This document shows positions 1-10,366 of a DNA stretch of 34,452 nucleotides, piece after piece. The notes beneath the pieces are model-generated. The model worked only from the letters and a program-made list of their open reading frames with translations, ran no database searches and had not been told where the DNA came from. Within the stretch, counting starts at the first letter, position 1. Each line of letters begins with the position of its first letter. The DNA is from Neurospora tetraspora (lineage: Eukaryota > Ascomycota > Sordariomycetes > Sordariales > Sordariaceae), in contig NW_026944395.1 in the NCBI RefSeq assembly GCF_033439725.1, positions 1-34,452 on the forward strand, written 5' to 3'. The position numbers and the translations under genes were made by a program.

Positions 1-376
1 TGAAGGACACATTCCGAGCTCCATCATTGAGACCTCGGTGAAAAGAATGGATCACTACGAATTATCTACAAATCCACCTGAGTGAATGATGTCTTCCATC
101 TTTGACATCGCTTTCGTCCTCTCTCGTCCAAAGTCGCCTCCGAATACCTCGTGTCCCGTAATTCGACAAAACAGGGATATGCCCTGTTTAGATCTTATCA
201 GCGACTGGATGATATTCGAACCAAAACTGTGATGAAAAGGAAATGGGAGCAAAGTCGAAGTTAACTGTTGGTTTGCTTGCTACCGAGTATGTCGGATTGC
301 AAAAGCATCTCGGCGTATGGATGGATCATGCTTTATAGGTACTTAACCTTGTGCCTTTTACATCAACAATAAAACT
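1..376. other. non-coding flank upstream of the tRNA gene
   Basis: No protein gene can be supported. A 65-codon minus-strand frame at 55-252 is open, but I recognise no motif in it and it has no supporting context. It could be the end of a gene outside the window, but nothing shows this. The last 40 bases before 377 are AT-rich, with a CAACAA-like sequence, as is common just upstream of fungal tRNA genes. Confidence 0.4.
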
Positions 377-450
377 GGTCCGATGGTGTAGTTGGTTATC
401 ACGTCAGTCTAACACACTGAAGGTCCCCAGATCGAGCCTGGGTCGGATCA
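377..450 (+). tRNA. tRNA-Val (anticodon AAC)
   Basis: The sequence folds into a complete 74-nt cloverleaf without an intron. The acceptor stem is GGTCCGA (377-383) against TCGGATC (443-449), with one G-T wobble and discriminator A450. The D-arm has the GTG...CAC stem around TAGTTGGTTAT. The anticodon stem TCAGT/ACTGA encloses the loop CTAACAC, whose centre AAC is at 411-413 and reads valine GUU (and, once inosine-modified, GUC and GUA). The T-arm is CCCAG/CTGGG with loop ATCGAGC. The internal A- and B-box promoters lie in the D- and T-arms. CCA is not encoded, as expected for a eukaryotic nuclear gene. A Pol III stop signal follows directly. Confidence 0.97.
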
Positions 451-452
451 TC

Positions 453-471
453 TTTTAACTCGTTTTTTTTT
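453..471 (+). terminator. RNA polymerase III terminator of tRNA-Val
   Basis: A T4 run (453-456) lies two bases after the tRNA 3' end, and a T9 run (463-471) follows shortly. T-runs of four or more on the non-template strand are the standard Pol III stop signal, so the second run looks like a back-up terminator. Confidence 0.85.
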
Positions 472-1408
472 GTCATTTTCCAATCTCTTTTTTGGGGGTT
501 TGTCTCGTTTCTTTCACTCATACATTTGGTTTTTCTTTTTCTTTTTTCTTTTCGTAGTTCAGGCATCGGGGGACGGTGGAGGCGCCCCAAGAAGAATCGA
601 GATTGTTAACAATAGAGATATGGCAGCAGAGCGATCACTGAACCGTTAGTCGGTTGAACTTGGGAAATGAACAACCGAAAGATCCTGAACCAGCCTTGAC
701 ACTTTGAGAGAGATCGAGGATGGGTAAATGTTATATTCTTGATAGGAACCTATCTCCTTTCTTCGTGATTCTAAGGCCGAGCACCAAGTCGACGTTCTGA
801 CGCTCCCCCCTCCAACCTCTGTAAATCCAAGTTGAACCATATTCATCGTTGGTATTTGACATCGGTCTCTCTTTTCATCGACCGGAAATATCCTGAAAGT
901 TGCGGTTTGATAAGAGGTTGACGTGAAGCGGAGCACTCGGAGCCTATCCGATACTATCACTCTTTGATCTCATTCATCATTTGAGTTCACGCCTGGTTCA
1001 CTCGATCTTCATGCTATCATCAGCTCACCATCTGGAAGAGGGGATAGTCACTCCTTCCTATGTATCCCGGCTGCGGTTATGCAACGTTCTACATGCGCTG
1101 GGGACTTAAGATCCAGGCCAAACTCAAGACACTGATGCAGAAACTTCCACTCCCTCATCATTGCACCTTCTGTACATGGCATATCTTCCGCACTATAGTC
1201 AGGCAAGTACCACTCACTGTCGGCCATCCTTTCTTCGTCTACAAGCGAGTTTGCTTGTACTAGTCATCTTCATTGCAATCAGTCAAGCCATTCTTCATCA
1301 CGTCGTCCAGCGTTTACACTCGGAAGACACCTTCCACAGGCAGCAGCAATGGACAAGAAAAGACCAAAATATAGATTTCAAACGTGCAACAAGAGCACAT
1401 GAGCTCAC

Positions 1409-1426
1409 AAAAAAAAAAAAAAAAAA
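1409..1426 (+). repeat. A18 homopolymer
   Basis: Eighteen consecutive A residues directly after GAGCTCAC. Such runs are prone to length errors in sequencing. There is no tail-like target duplication nearby to suggest a retroposed poly-A tail. Confidence 0.9.
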
Positions 1427-2491
1427 GAGGCACATTTACTGTGTTCACAGCGTCCATTCTACCTTCGTCTTTGCCTTGTCTCGTGTCCGGTAGGTGAATG
1501 ACTGACTGAATGGACTTGCTATAACAAGCGAGCGAATGGTAGACATGTTTCCGAATACAGCTTCGGCTTCGGACAAGAAGAAAGAAAACGCCCGGCGGCG
1601 CCACTTCAGTTCATCACAAACTGTGAAAGAGACGGGGCTTCGGGGACGTATATACATGGACACAGTTAGGTTGGTGAACATCTACTTTAGCCGCTGGCGT
1701 CGAAGGAGGCGTTGCTTCTGGACTTCAGCTATACTTAGAAACAAAAGTCAACTGTTCTAGCTTGTTGCTGGCAATGTAATCTAAAGGCTCTTCTGTCCTT
1801 CCTCTGTTCTTCTTCTTTTTCTTCTTTTTCGTAATCGGATGCAAGGCGACTTTACCTAGGCAACTAACTTCCTCTGGCAAGAACTGGAAGATATCATATA
1901 TCACTTATACCGACCCACGCCGGCGGAGACATGCTCCTCTACAGACAGCAATGAGAAAAGCAAAATGTACTTCCACACCTGAGCGAGATGACTCGCCTAC
2001 TTACTTACCTCCGATATTGCATATCACGATGTCTGTCGTCCATGAGGTCCTCCAAAAGCCGAGGATGTACTATCCCCAACTGAGCTAAAACCACAGCGGT
2101 AGATACGGAGAAAAAAGCACCAGGGTTTCCTCACTGTCTTCTGCAGGTTGATTACAGTAGACATGAGCCAGGGCATAGAATCCGAGAAGATACCCGGCGC
2201 CTATCCAATCCGGGGAAGGGGGCCGCAAGTGCCGGTGTTGGTGCGTTCCCAAGTCCATGGCAAGCAAACCTCCCAAGCCCCTTGGTGCCGGGCTAGAACC
2301 CCGCGAAAAGAAATTTTAGACGAGTTACCGACGAATAGTTAAGGACACCGTTGAACCGAGACGACATGAGGGAGGAAAAAGCAAAGAAATGCAAGACAGG
2401 CATGTGAGCTAGTGTGATACCGTATCCCAGGGCCGTGGGCCGTGGGTGGTTTTCATTCTTTCTCGGGAAATGGGGAATGGGGAATTAGGGA

Positions 2492-2515
2492 GGGGGGGGG
2501 GGGGGGGGGGGGGGG
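2492..2515 (+). repeat. G24 homopolymer
   Basis: Twenty-four consecutive G residues, preceded by a purine-rich GGGAAATGGGGAATGGGG-like stretch. It could form G-quadruplex structures. Its exact length is likely uncertain in any assembly. Confidence 0.9.
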
Positions 2516-2563
2516 TGATGAGCTTGCCCTTGTCCTGATATTGGTCCTTGGTCCGGTCCTTAG

Positions 2564-2720
2564 TACGGTCATCGGTGATGGTGGATGGGGAATGAGGATG
2601 ATGGATAATTAATGGATGGATGATGGATGGGTGAGGATCGCGTGGGGATGAAGGATGGGATGGGATGGGAGATGGCCGATGTCAAGGGTTGGACGGGGGA
2701 ATGGGTATGAGACGGTCATG
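2564..2720 (+). repeat. GGATG-rich low-complexity tract
   Basis: Irregular repeats of GGATG, GATGG and GGGATG fill this stretch (for example GGATGGGATGGGATGGGA around 2653-2671). The strand is strongly G over C and almost free of C. It lies about 50 bases after the G24 run, so the two probably form one G-rich skewed block. No coding function is evident. Confidence 0.7.
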
Positions 2721-5700
2721 GTCTTTCTTGGTGATGGATGGTTGTCCTTAACCCACGCCCACGTGGGGGGTGAGGATTTAGGGACTCTGTGTGAGTGGGT
2801 AGATAGACTGCCGTACCTACCTGGTACGCTAGGTAGATACCACCTTCTAAACCTTCAGCGGGTTATTCCCGGGTTTTCTTCAAGCACCATCATCTCCCCA
2901 TCAGACCCTTTGGCTGCTTGTGGTTGTATTGATGTGGGTTGGTGGATAAGAAAAAGGCGAAGGATCAGATAAAATTTTTTTTCTCAAACCCAGGTGATAT
3001 CCGAAAGGAGTAATACTTGCGTTGCAGTCCGACGGAGTGCTGCACAAAGTACATATGACCCTCTTCCCCTGTCTTTCTCTCCTCCTCGATGGACATGTAC
3101 ATCCATCCATCCCCTAACAATTACGGAGACAAGAAGGACTGGAAATCTCGGAGTACTGCTCCACGACGACACCCCAGACACACCGTAATACGCGGAGTAT
3201 CTTAGAAGAAATCTCGATGAAACCTAACACAGTCCACAGTAGACGGCGAGCGACGATCCCAGACCAGTCTGGCGCCGTTTAGCTACGGTGGCCAAGAGGA
3301 CACCTAGTGTCACTTTGTTGGAGAAATTCTGGGGATAGTCCGACGATTCTGAGAAAGAGAAGAGGGGGGATAATGCCGGAAAGCCGAACCCAACCACTGA
3401 CGTCCATCCGAACCCGATCCATGAAGGGATTTCCGTGGTAGAGGAAGTCCGTCCCGAGGAATCGGTCGGCTAACTGAGGAGGAGGAGGAGCACGTGAAAA
3501 TGTCGGGGAACTTTGTTGGGTCTTCCTTCAACTAGACCCTGCCGTGATAGGCTTTCGGTTTGTGAATCTGTCTGGTAAGCAGTGCAGTGCAGTTGCTGTG
3601 ATGTCTGACGAGCTCTGCTCTGTTCACATCACGACCCTTCAGCCCTTTCAAAGACAACACCACAGGTGTGTGGTGCTCAGGCACGCACTCAGCGAGCACG
3701 TGGGCATGCCATTAACACGTGAAGATTGCGAAGAGAAGATCTTTCCTTCTTCGCTTGAGGCCCTTGACAAGACTACCTAAGAGTATGAGCACGTGTAGCT
3801 GAAGGTTGCTTGGGGTCTCGGAATATCCATTCCCAGCTGGTCGTAGGGTAGGTAGGGGTTTGTCTTTTCCCGGTGGTCTGGTAGAATGGAGTGTCAGAGA
3901 CATGAGGAAAGGAAGAAAAAAAGTTTGCGGCCAGAAACACTCTAGCGGCAGAGCGGCAGTACCAAGAGCCATGCAATGCCGCGAGCTAAAATGCCGCGTG
4001 CCCAAACTAATGCGAGACGATGCGAGAAGTCCCCGGAGACGGGGACTCGGAGCAGCTATCTATGCAATCGTTATGCCGAAACGGAGCGAGCTTCGACGAG
4101 GTCTCGGCAATAGGTTGGACGGTATGTAGCGCAGCAGCATGTAAGTGGGTAAGTATGTAGGCGAGTGTCATGTTAGAAGGCGGTCAGTACAGCCTGGCAG
4201 AGTTATTGTTACTCTGGCAAAGGTCAGCCGCATATTTTGTGAGACCATGAGATGTTGAATAACTGGAGAAGAGACAAGTCGAGAAGAGTCTGGCTCGAGG
4301 AGACTACTGTAGAGATCGGCTGGTGCGTACATAGTGGTACATGATTAGGACTCAGCTCAGCTCCCAAGACCTTAGTTAGTGGACTGTTGGAGTCTCATTG
4401 GGTGTCCCGAGCGGCTGGAAGAAAGAGCCCTGGGGAAGGGTTGAAGACTAAATATCGACTAGTAACAGCTTAACCCAGGGTTCTCCTCACAGTCTCTACC
4501 AACTGCTCAGCCGTCGCGTATCTGATAATCCTTGAGAGCGCATGGAGAGAGCCCAAAACCTCCCCTAGGATCTGTTCGCATTTTCATATGATGATTGCCG
4601 TCGAGAATGCGGGCGTTGTCTCTTGAGATAGCGAGTGGTAAGGGGTGGGAACCATTCTATGAATGGTGAGATGCCGTTGTGTTTCGTTCGCTTGCTCACT
4701 ACCTTCCACATTCCGGTAGTATGGTAAACAGCTCGCGCTCTCTTGTTCAGGGGTGAGTCTAGGTAAGATGGCGCCCCTTATCGATGAGAATATTTTTTTG
4801 TCCGACTGATGGTGACGATCACGAGACTTTGAGGTTATGCATCGCGAATTTCGTGCTCGTTATGGGTCTCTGTCACGACATTTTGGACGTTCTGGGTTTG
4901 GTCTTATCAGATCCTTCGAGTCTGTGGCCCCCCCTGTGTCGTCCTTTTGGCAGCTTTACCCGCTTAGTAAGTCGGCTCGGCTTTGGCTTGGCTTTTCGGT
5001 ACACTAGTGTTGGGTAGCGAGCTGTCTTCAACACTGCTGGGCCGGCCGTCGAAATGGTGCGGGCCAGAGATGTATCCTAGCGTGATTTTCTCTTTCTTCT
5101 CTTCAAACGGAACCCTCGTCTTTCTTTCCCCCTTCACATCCCAACTCATCTCCACCGGGGCTTTCTCCGGGCACTAATGAGAAGCAGTGAATGAGACGGA
5201 GCGGGCCTCATTCCGCACTTATTTCTCACGAGCTAGCGGAAAGGAGGTGGGTGGGTTGTGGATGTGTCTCCCTGTTCCATCATTTCACAGGGGATGGCCC
5301 CAACCCAGCTACTAGCTACTCAGCCAGCCCAACCTAACCCAAGTATAACGGGGGTGTGTGTGAACTCCTTCGGCGTACTTTCGGTGATGTAGAACCGAGT
5401 TTCGTGAGAGACAGAAGGAGAGTGAGTAAGGTAATAGGAGAGTGGGGATGGGTGAAAAAGCCACCCTATGTCCACGGGTAAAGGTTGGCCTAGCCAAAGA
5501 GCCAAGAAAAGATCAAGATGGAAGATAGGCCCTCTAACCCGTCTCTGGCACAAACGGGAATTTCTGCTGTTGGTTGAACGGCGGGACACACTTGTTGAAC
5601 GTTCGAATTGCCAACCACAAAAGCCATCCGATCGGGTGTGTCCTCCCTTTTGCCAGAAGTTGTCCCTCGTGCTTTTTAGCCGGCGGAGGAGATCCAGGAA

Positions 5701-6325
5701 ACCGAAACCGTTGGCACTTGAGAGAGAATAGGGCCCCCCCGCGACCCGCTAACCCGCCAGCTCTTTTCGTGAGCGATTGAGAGCCCTGGCTTCACCGGTG
5801 AACGCAAGCGCACAGACATGTGAGGGTGGTGGTGGTGGTGGAGGCCGGGACTCATCGAGAACGACGGGAATGGGGGACAGACAGGGCGAACGAGATAGCC
5901 TCCTTCAGGAGCTGCCTAGAGAAGAAAAATTTTCTTCAAACCGCCAAAGCGGACCGCGTCGGACCGCTTTTTCTGATACAAAAAAGTAAGCCAACGTGGG
6001 ATAGTACCTGTAGTATGTGCCCAACGTGGAACGTGGTGATGGTGAGATGATGGCATGGGAAGGGGTTGAAAGATGGGTCCCCTTCCGGTCCCCCGAACGG
6101 GGGTGCTTGTTAGGTGGGAGCGTCAGCGAGGTGCCTCAACTCATCACGTCCAACATCCCATCCCACATCCCACATGTGCGTCCTGCGTCGTGTGTGATGA
6201 GAAGGTCAGCAAATTCCGGGGAGCGTTCGGCTTCGGTCTTGTTTTCCTTGTCGAGAAAGAAGGAATGCAATCGCCGGACACGTCAGCTGTCAATCACGTC
6301 AGTTCGGTAATCCGCCTCAAACAGC

Positions 6326-6348
6326 TTTTTTTTTTTTTTTTTTTTTTT
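6326..6348 (+). repeat. T23 homopolymer
   Basis: Twenty-three consecutive T residues followed by a C/T-rich stretch (CCCTTCTTGTTCTTTCC). It may belong to a pyrimidine-rich promoter or leader, but no adjacent gene start can be supported. Confidence 0.9.
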
Positions 6349-7116
6349 CCCTTCTTGTTCTTTCCACTTTCCTTTTTGATGCCCTTGTCGCGATGCTACC
6401 CTTTTATGCGGGACGTTTGGTCCACTTTAAAGCTGTTCGGAGCGATGGCGCGGCGGGAATAGGTAGAAGTGTTAAGACATAGCATATGACCGGATGCTAT
6501 GGATGGTTGCCCTATACGTACCTAAACAGGGTGGTTGTTAGCAATGATATTGTGATATGTAGTTGCATCAAGGAAAAAAAAAAAGCTCTAACGGCCCGGT
6601 TGTGTCGCATCTTCGGTTTTGAGATTCAGTCCTCGGATTCAGTCCTCGATATTACCTTACCACCCACCCCTAACGGAAACTCTCCACGAGCCGGATGTGT
6701 ACCCATTGGTCTGTCGTCTCTCATCTCTCTGTTGGATTGAACGTCGTTTGATCGACCCTGCGTGTGGAAATCCAATCGCATCCAAGCCCTCCAAAAAAGC
6801 CGGGTTGGGTGTGTTATGTCTGTGATGCGTACAGTAGCGTGCTGACGACGTCGACAACATTTCTCTTCAACCAACCAACCAACAAGCATCCAAAGAAAAT
6901 TCCCCATTCAACCAATTCACCCACACATACCAAGACACCCTCCACAGATGATCCAAACGGACGGCATCCGGAGGCATTCAGGGGGGGCATTTTATCCATG
7001 GCATTTTGCGCTTTGAGCCATGTCCATCATTGCTCATTATGCTCATCACCAAGCATGGCCTCACCATTGCTTCCCCATGCTGGTCCATGGTCCATAACCA
7101 TGGGGCTCCATAATAG

Positions 7117-7142
7117 CGGCGGCAGCGGCGGCGGCGGCGGCG
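7117..7142 (+). repeat. GGC trinucleotide microsatellite
   Basis: An imperfect array of GGC units interrupted by one AGC. A shorter CCG array occurs near 7549-7563. Neither lies in a frame that I can support as coding. Confidence 0.7.
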
Positions 7143-7694
7143 CGGAGCGTTCGGTCACTCCCGCTCTTCGCTCCGGTCTCACCCACCCCGTCCGTCTGTC
7201 CAATCCGTCTTAATCCGTCTCACCATTCTCACGACCCTGCCCATGTTCGTTCCTTGATCTTGATCTTGATCTTGTCTTGGTCTGTCCATCACATCACATC
7301 TGTATACTTGTAGGTCCGCTTTCGCTTTCGTTCTTTTCTCTCTCCCGGGGCGCTCCCGCCGTGCCGTGACAAGCGCATTTCGTGTCGTATCTTTTTTGAG
7401 GCGGCAGTGCGGATGGACGTACTTGTATAGAGTGCCGATATGTAGATAAGTAAGTATAGATGATGGGCAAACAAAAATCCAATTGCTCACTTGAAAAAAA
7501 AAAATGGTTGCAGCGGGTGGTCCTAACTGTCCCGCGTCGTCCCGATACCGCCGCCGCCGCCGTCATACCTGCCTGCTTGCCTGTAAATTGTCCTGCAGTA
7601 GCAACAAGCTATTTCAGGAAGCGGCAGTCATGCAAGCACTTGGCATCACGGCCGACATTTTGGGAGTATCGAGCCGCCTTGGCTAAATGTTTTT

Positions 7695-7735
7695 ACATAT
7701 GTATGTATGTATGTCCATACATATCTCGGTCAAAG
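7695..7735. repeat. TATG/CATA repeat able to form a hairpin
   Basis: ACATATGTATGTATGTATG is followed after a few bases by CATACATAT, so the two halves can pair. A related near-palindrome with outer arms TTATAC and GTATAA sits at 8011-8040. These look like short AT-rich microsatellites and I assign no function. Confidence 0.5.
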
Positions 7736-9520
7736 ATATCAAGCAGTCTGTCTAGAGGTAAGGTACTCTAGTTGTTAGACAAACGGGGGAGGGTTAGTTT
7801 AGTCAGAACTTTCTTTATAAAGGCGTAATGATCTACCTGCCTTGGTTTTTGTTTTGAGGTAGTCATGATGACGGACTTATTTGGCTATCTAGCTATGCAG
7901 CTGTGACAGCCGCCATTGATATTCAGCTAACAAATGCGAAGTGAAGATCAGTGACCGGATGGTAAGTACGTACCCGCCCGTAAACCGCGTAGACCGCGCC
8001 GCGCGGGGCTTTATACATGTACATATGTATGTACGTATAAACATGCGGAGTTCGAGGTTACCAGATAGTTACGAGATGAATAAGAGCTACGAAACTTAGG
8101 ATGATAGATAACTAACGATTTCAAAAGGGGAGGACAGTTACTACGTTCTGCTTGGGATACCCAGGCAATCGTACAGCGTGTTCGTAGAAGGTCTGTGTCC
8201 GAGATACTCATCTTGTGGCTCGTTGGCTGTCCCACCACCCCGCAACTTTCAGCTGTAGTGGTCTTTGGTGTAGCTCTGCTATCCCCGTACATGACCAAGT
8301 TGATACCACCGTTGTTATGTCAACGACCCAATCACCAACTCCCATAGAATAAGACGGTGTGCATGCAACAGCTGAGATCGAAAACACACATTGCATTCAA
8401 AAGACCGCTCGGGTATCGACTAATGAACTCAAACAGCTTCTCTTTGGACACTTGGGACAAAGCTGAGGTTCACAGCATCTGCAATACTGAGCTAAAAAGG
8501 TATCAAGCTAGGTAATGGAATCATTCCATGATTTCCAAAATACACGCCCTTGCTCTGTCTCCATCATGGCCACCCTTTGGCAGAGCCTCTTTGCCATCTA
8601 CACCCGTTGGCGCATCCAGATGGCATACCATAATCCCCGCTGCGTCCTTGCGCATAGCACTTTCCAGCCTATCCCTCTCCTTTGGTGCCCTTGCCGCCGT
8701 CTTCTCGCTGAGAACGGCCCAGCCCAGGGCCAACCAGACTCTGGATGATATCGCTTCCCCCTCCCAAATGCCCAAGACCGGTATATCTAGTCGCCAACTT
8801 TCCGTTTAGGATGGGGATATGCAGTTCCTTCTGTGTTGTTGCCCCCCCAAACTCCAAAGAAACCACCCCTCCACGAAAATCGGTGGCCTTGTGAAAACCC
8901 GAACAAAAGAAAATAAAGAAGATAAAACATGTGTGAAAACAAAGGAGGGAAAGAGTAAAACCAGAAAACACACTTTCTCCAACTACCTGGCCGAGAAATT
9001 AAACGAGAAAGAAACAGAAGTGAATATGATATTTACGCCCTTTCCCCCATTTCCCACCTCCCGCCAAATCGGATGCCCTCTTTTAAATCGTGCGCCATTC
9101 GCCATCTGGAGAATTCGGTTACGTCGTTTGTGTCATGTGTGATGAGAAAGTCTGAAATGTATGGAGCGTATGCGAGTGTGTGGGTGGTTGTGGTATATGC
9201 GCAAGAAATCGCCATGTCTTTTTTTTTCAGTAATGAGTTGTCGTTCGGATACGAGCCCAAATGAGTGCTAGTATGTGACGAGAACACCCGAGTTGATGTG
9301 CCGGCCGTACGTGTTGGGACATATCCGGAGTCCCGGGTCGGGGATATTCGCGCATCGCCCGACGCATTTTGCGCCAAGAACTGGGGGAGGGAAAAACGGG
9401 GTCTGGCTCTGTGTGGGCCGCGGCCGCCCCTCTGGGGCCCCGGAAGGGGAAGCAAGGCAGGAAGTGCGACATTGTTTCATCAGTACCTGGCAAAAGACCC
9501 AACACCCATTGCGAAAGCGC

Positions 9521-10366
9521 TCATATAATCAAACACTTTCCACGGGGACGCTTGGGCTTTTCTGTCCCACTGTACTTTTCGCTCTTGCTGTTCCCTGATG
9601 GCGGTAGCATGCGCGGTGCTGATTGTCCTTGCTGTCGCTGTTTTCGCAGCTGCTTGACGACGTCGTAAAAGGCCTTTTCAACATTTGTGCGTGTCTTTGC
9701 CGACGCTTCGGTGAACTCGCAGCCAAGCTCTCGCGCCAAAGCGTGTCCTTCTTGTGTAGAGACTTCGCGCTCCGTTACGCGGTCGCTCTTGTTGCCCACT
9801 AGCATGATCGGCACGGGCGCGGACGGGTTGGTAGCGGCGAGAGGTGATGCTCCTGGATACGCTGACGGCGACGAGGTTGACTCCTTGACTCTTTGAATCT
9901 GGTGGTGGAACTTCTTGATGCGCGAGAAGGAGGAGCGTGATGAGATGCTGTATACTAGCACGAAGCCCTCGCCATCTCGGATCCACTGGTCTCGTAGTGC
10001 CGTGTACTCTTCCTGTCCTGCTGTGTCCAGAACCTCTAGCATGCATGCCTGGCCGTCAATGACGACCTGTTTCCTGTAGGAGTCCTCGATAGTGGGATCA
10101 TACTAAATCGTCGAGGTTAGCGATAAGCTGGGAATGCAGGTAGGCGGCTTGTTGGCCAGCCAGCCAGCCAGGGAGGGACGTGAGCAATGCAGGGATATGC
10201 AATTGCGTAGGCAGATGATCAGCGCGAAGGGAGACGGTTATGAGAAGAGCAGACTCACGGTTTCGACGAAGTGCTCCAAGCAGAGCTGGATGGTCAAGGC
10301 AGTCTTCCCCACGCCTCCGTCACCGAGCACCACCAACTTGTATAACACCTGTTTGTTCCCCACCAT
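9521..10366 (-). CDS. ras2: Ras2-type small GTPase
   Basis: Two exons, 10366-10259 and 10102-9521, join to a 229-residue Ras protein. The 156-bp intron has a GTGAGT donor, a GCTAAC branch site and a TTTAG acceptor, and falls exactly between codons. Visible motifs are the P-loop GDGGVGKT (about residues 15-22), switch [10 protein letters not shown] (37-45), DTAGQEEY (switch II), NKSD (G4) and EASAKT (G5). The protein ends in CLII, a CAAX box for prenylation, so it should act at membranes as a GTP/GDP switch. The stretch from VVIDGQ to [14 protein letters not shown] is very like fungal Ras2, which controls growth and morphogenesis, rather than Ras1, which usually has GGGGVGKS. The insert between the QRVKE region and LVGNKSD, rich in Ser, Pro and Ala, is typical of the filamentous-fungal Ras2 group. 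The start ATG follows CACC on the coding strand. Nothing is broken. Confidence 0.97.
10103..10258 (-). other. intron of ras2
   Basis: A 156-bp spliceosomal intron with 5' GTGAGT, branch-like GCTAAC about 15 bases before the end, and 3' TTTAG. Removing it joins ...HFVET directly to YDPTIED, restoring the unbroken Ras effector loop. This is strong internal evidence for the splice sites. Confidence 0.95.

Larger units (their letters stand above)
472..9520. other. about 9 kb non-coding stretch without a supportable protein gene
   Basis: I read this stretch on both strands and found no frame with a recognisable domain and no pair of frames joined by convincing splice sites. The open frames are short (up to about 150 codons), overlap each other on both strands and are rich in low-complexity residues. 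The stretch holds homopolymers, a GGATG-rich tract, GGC/CCG repeats, a fourfold TTGATC-type repeat near 7256 and TATG/CATA repeats near 7695-7735 and 8011-8040. It could include long promoters or leaders, non-coding RNAs, or lineage-specific genes that I cannot recognise. The 3' end of the ras2 gene lies just beyond 9521. Confidence 0.5.

Noticed and set aside
2045-2100. Minus-strand TTTTAGCTCAGTTGGGG resembles a tRNA D-arm, followed by a TCCTC/GAGGA hairpin.
   Set aside because: No T-arm or B-box follows, the D-stem does not close and no acceptor stem pairs. At best a chance A-box match or an old tRNA fragment.
2281-2310. Minus-strand GGGGTTCTAGCCCGG looks like a T-arm.
   Set aside because: The stem does not pair over five bases with a seven-base loop and there is no tRNA body around it.
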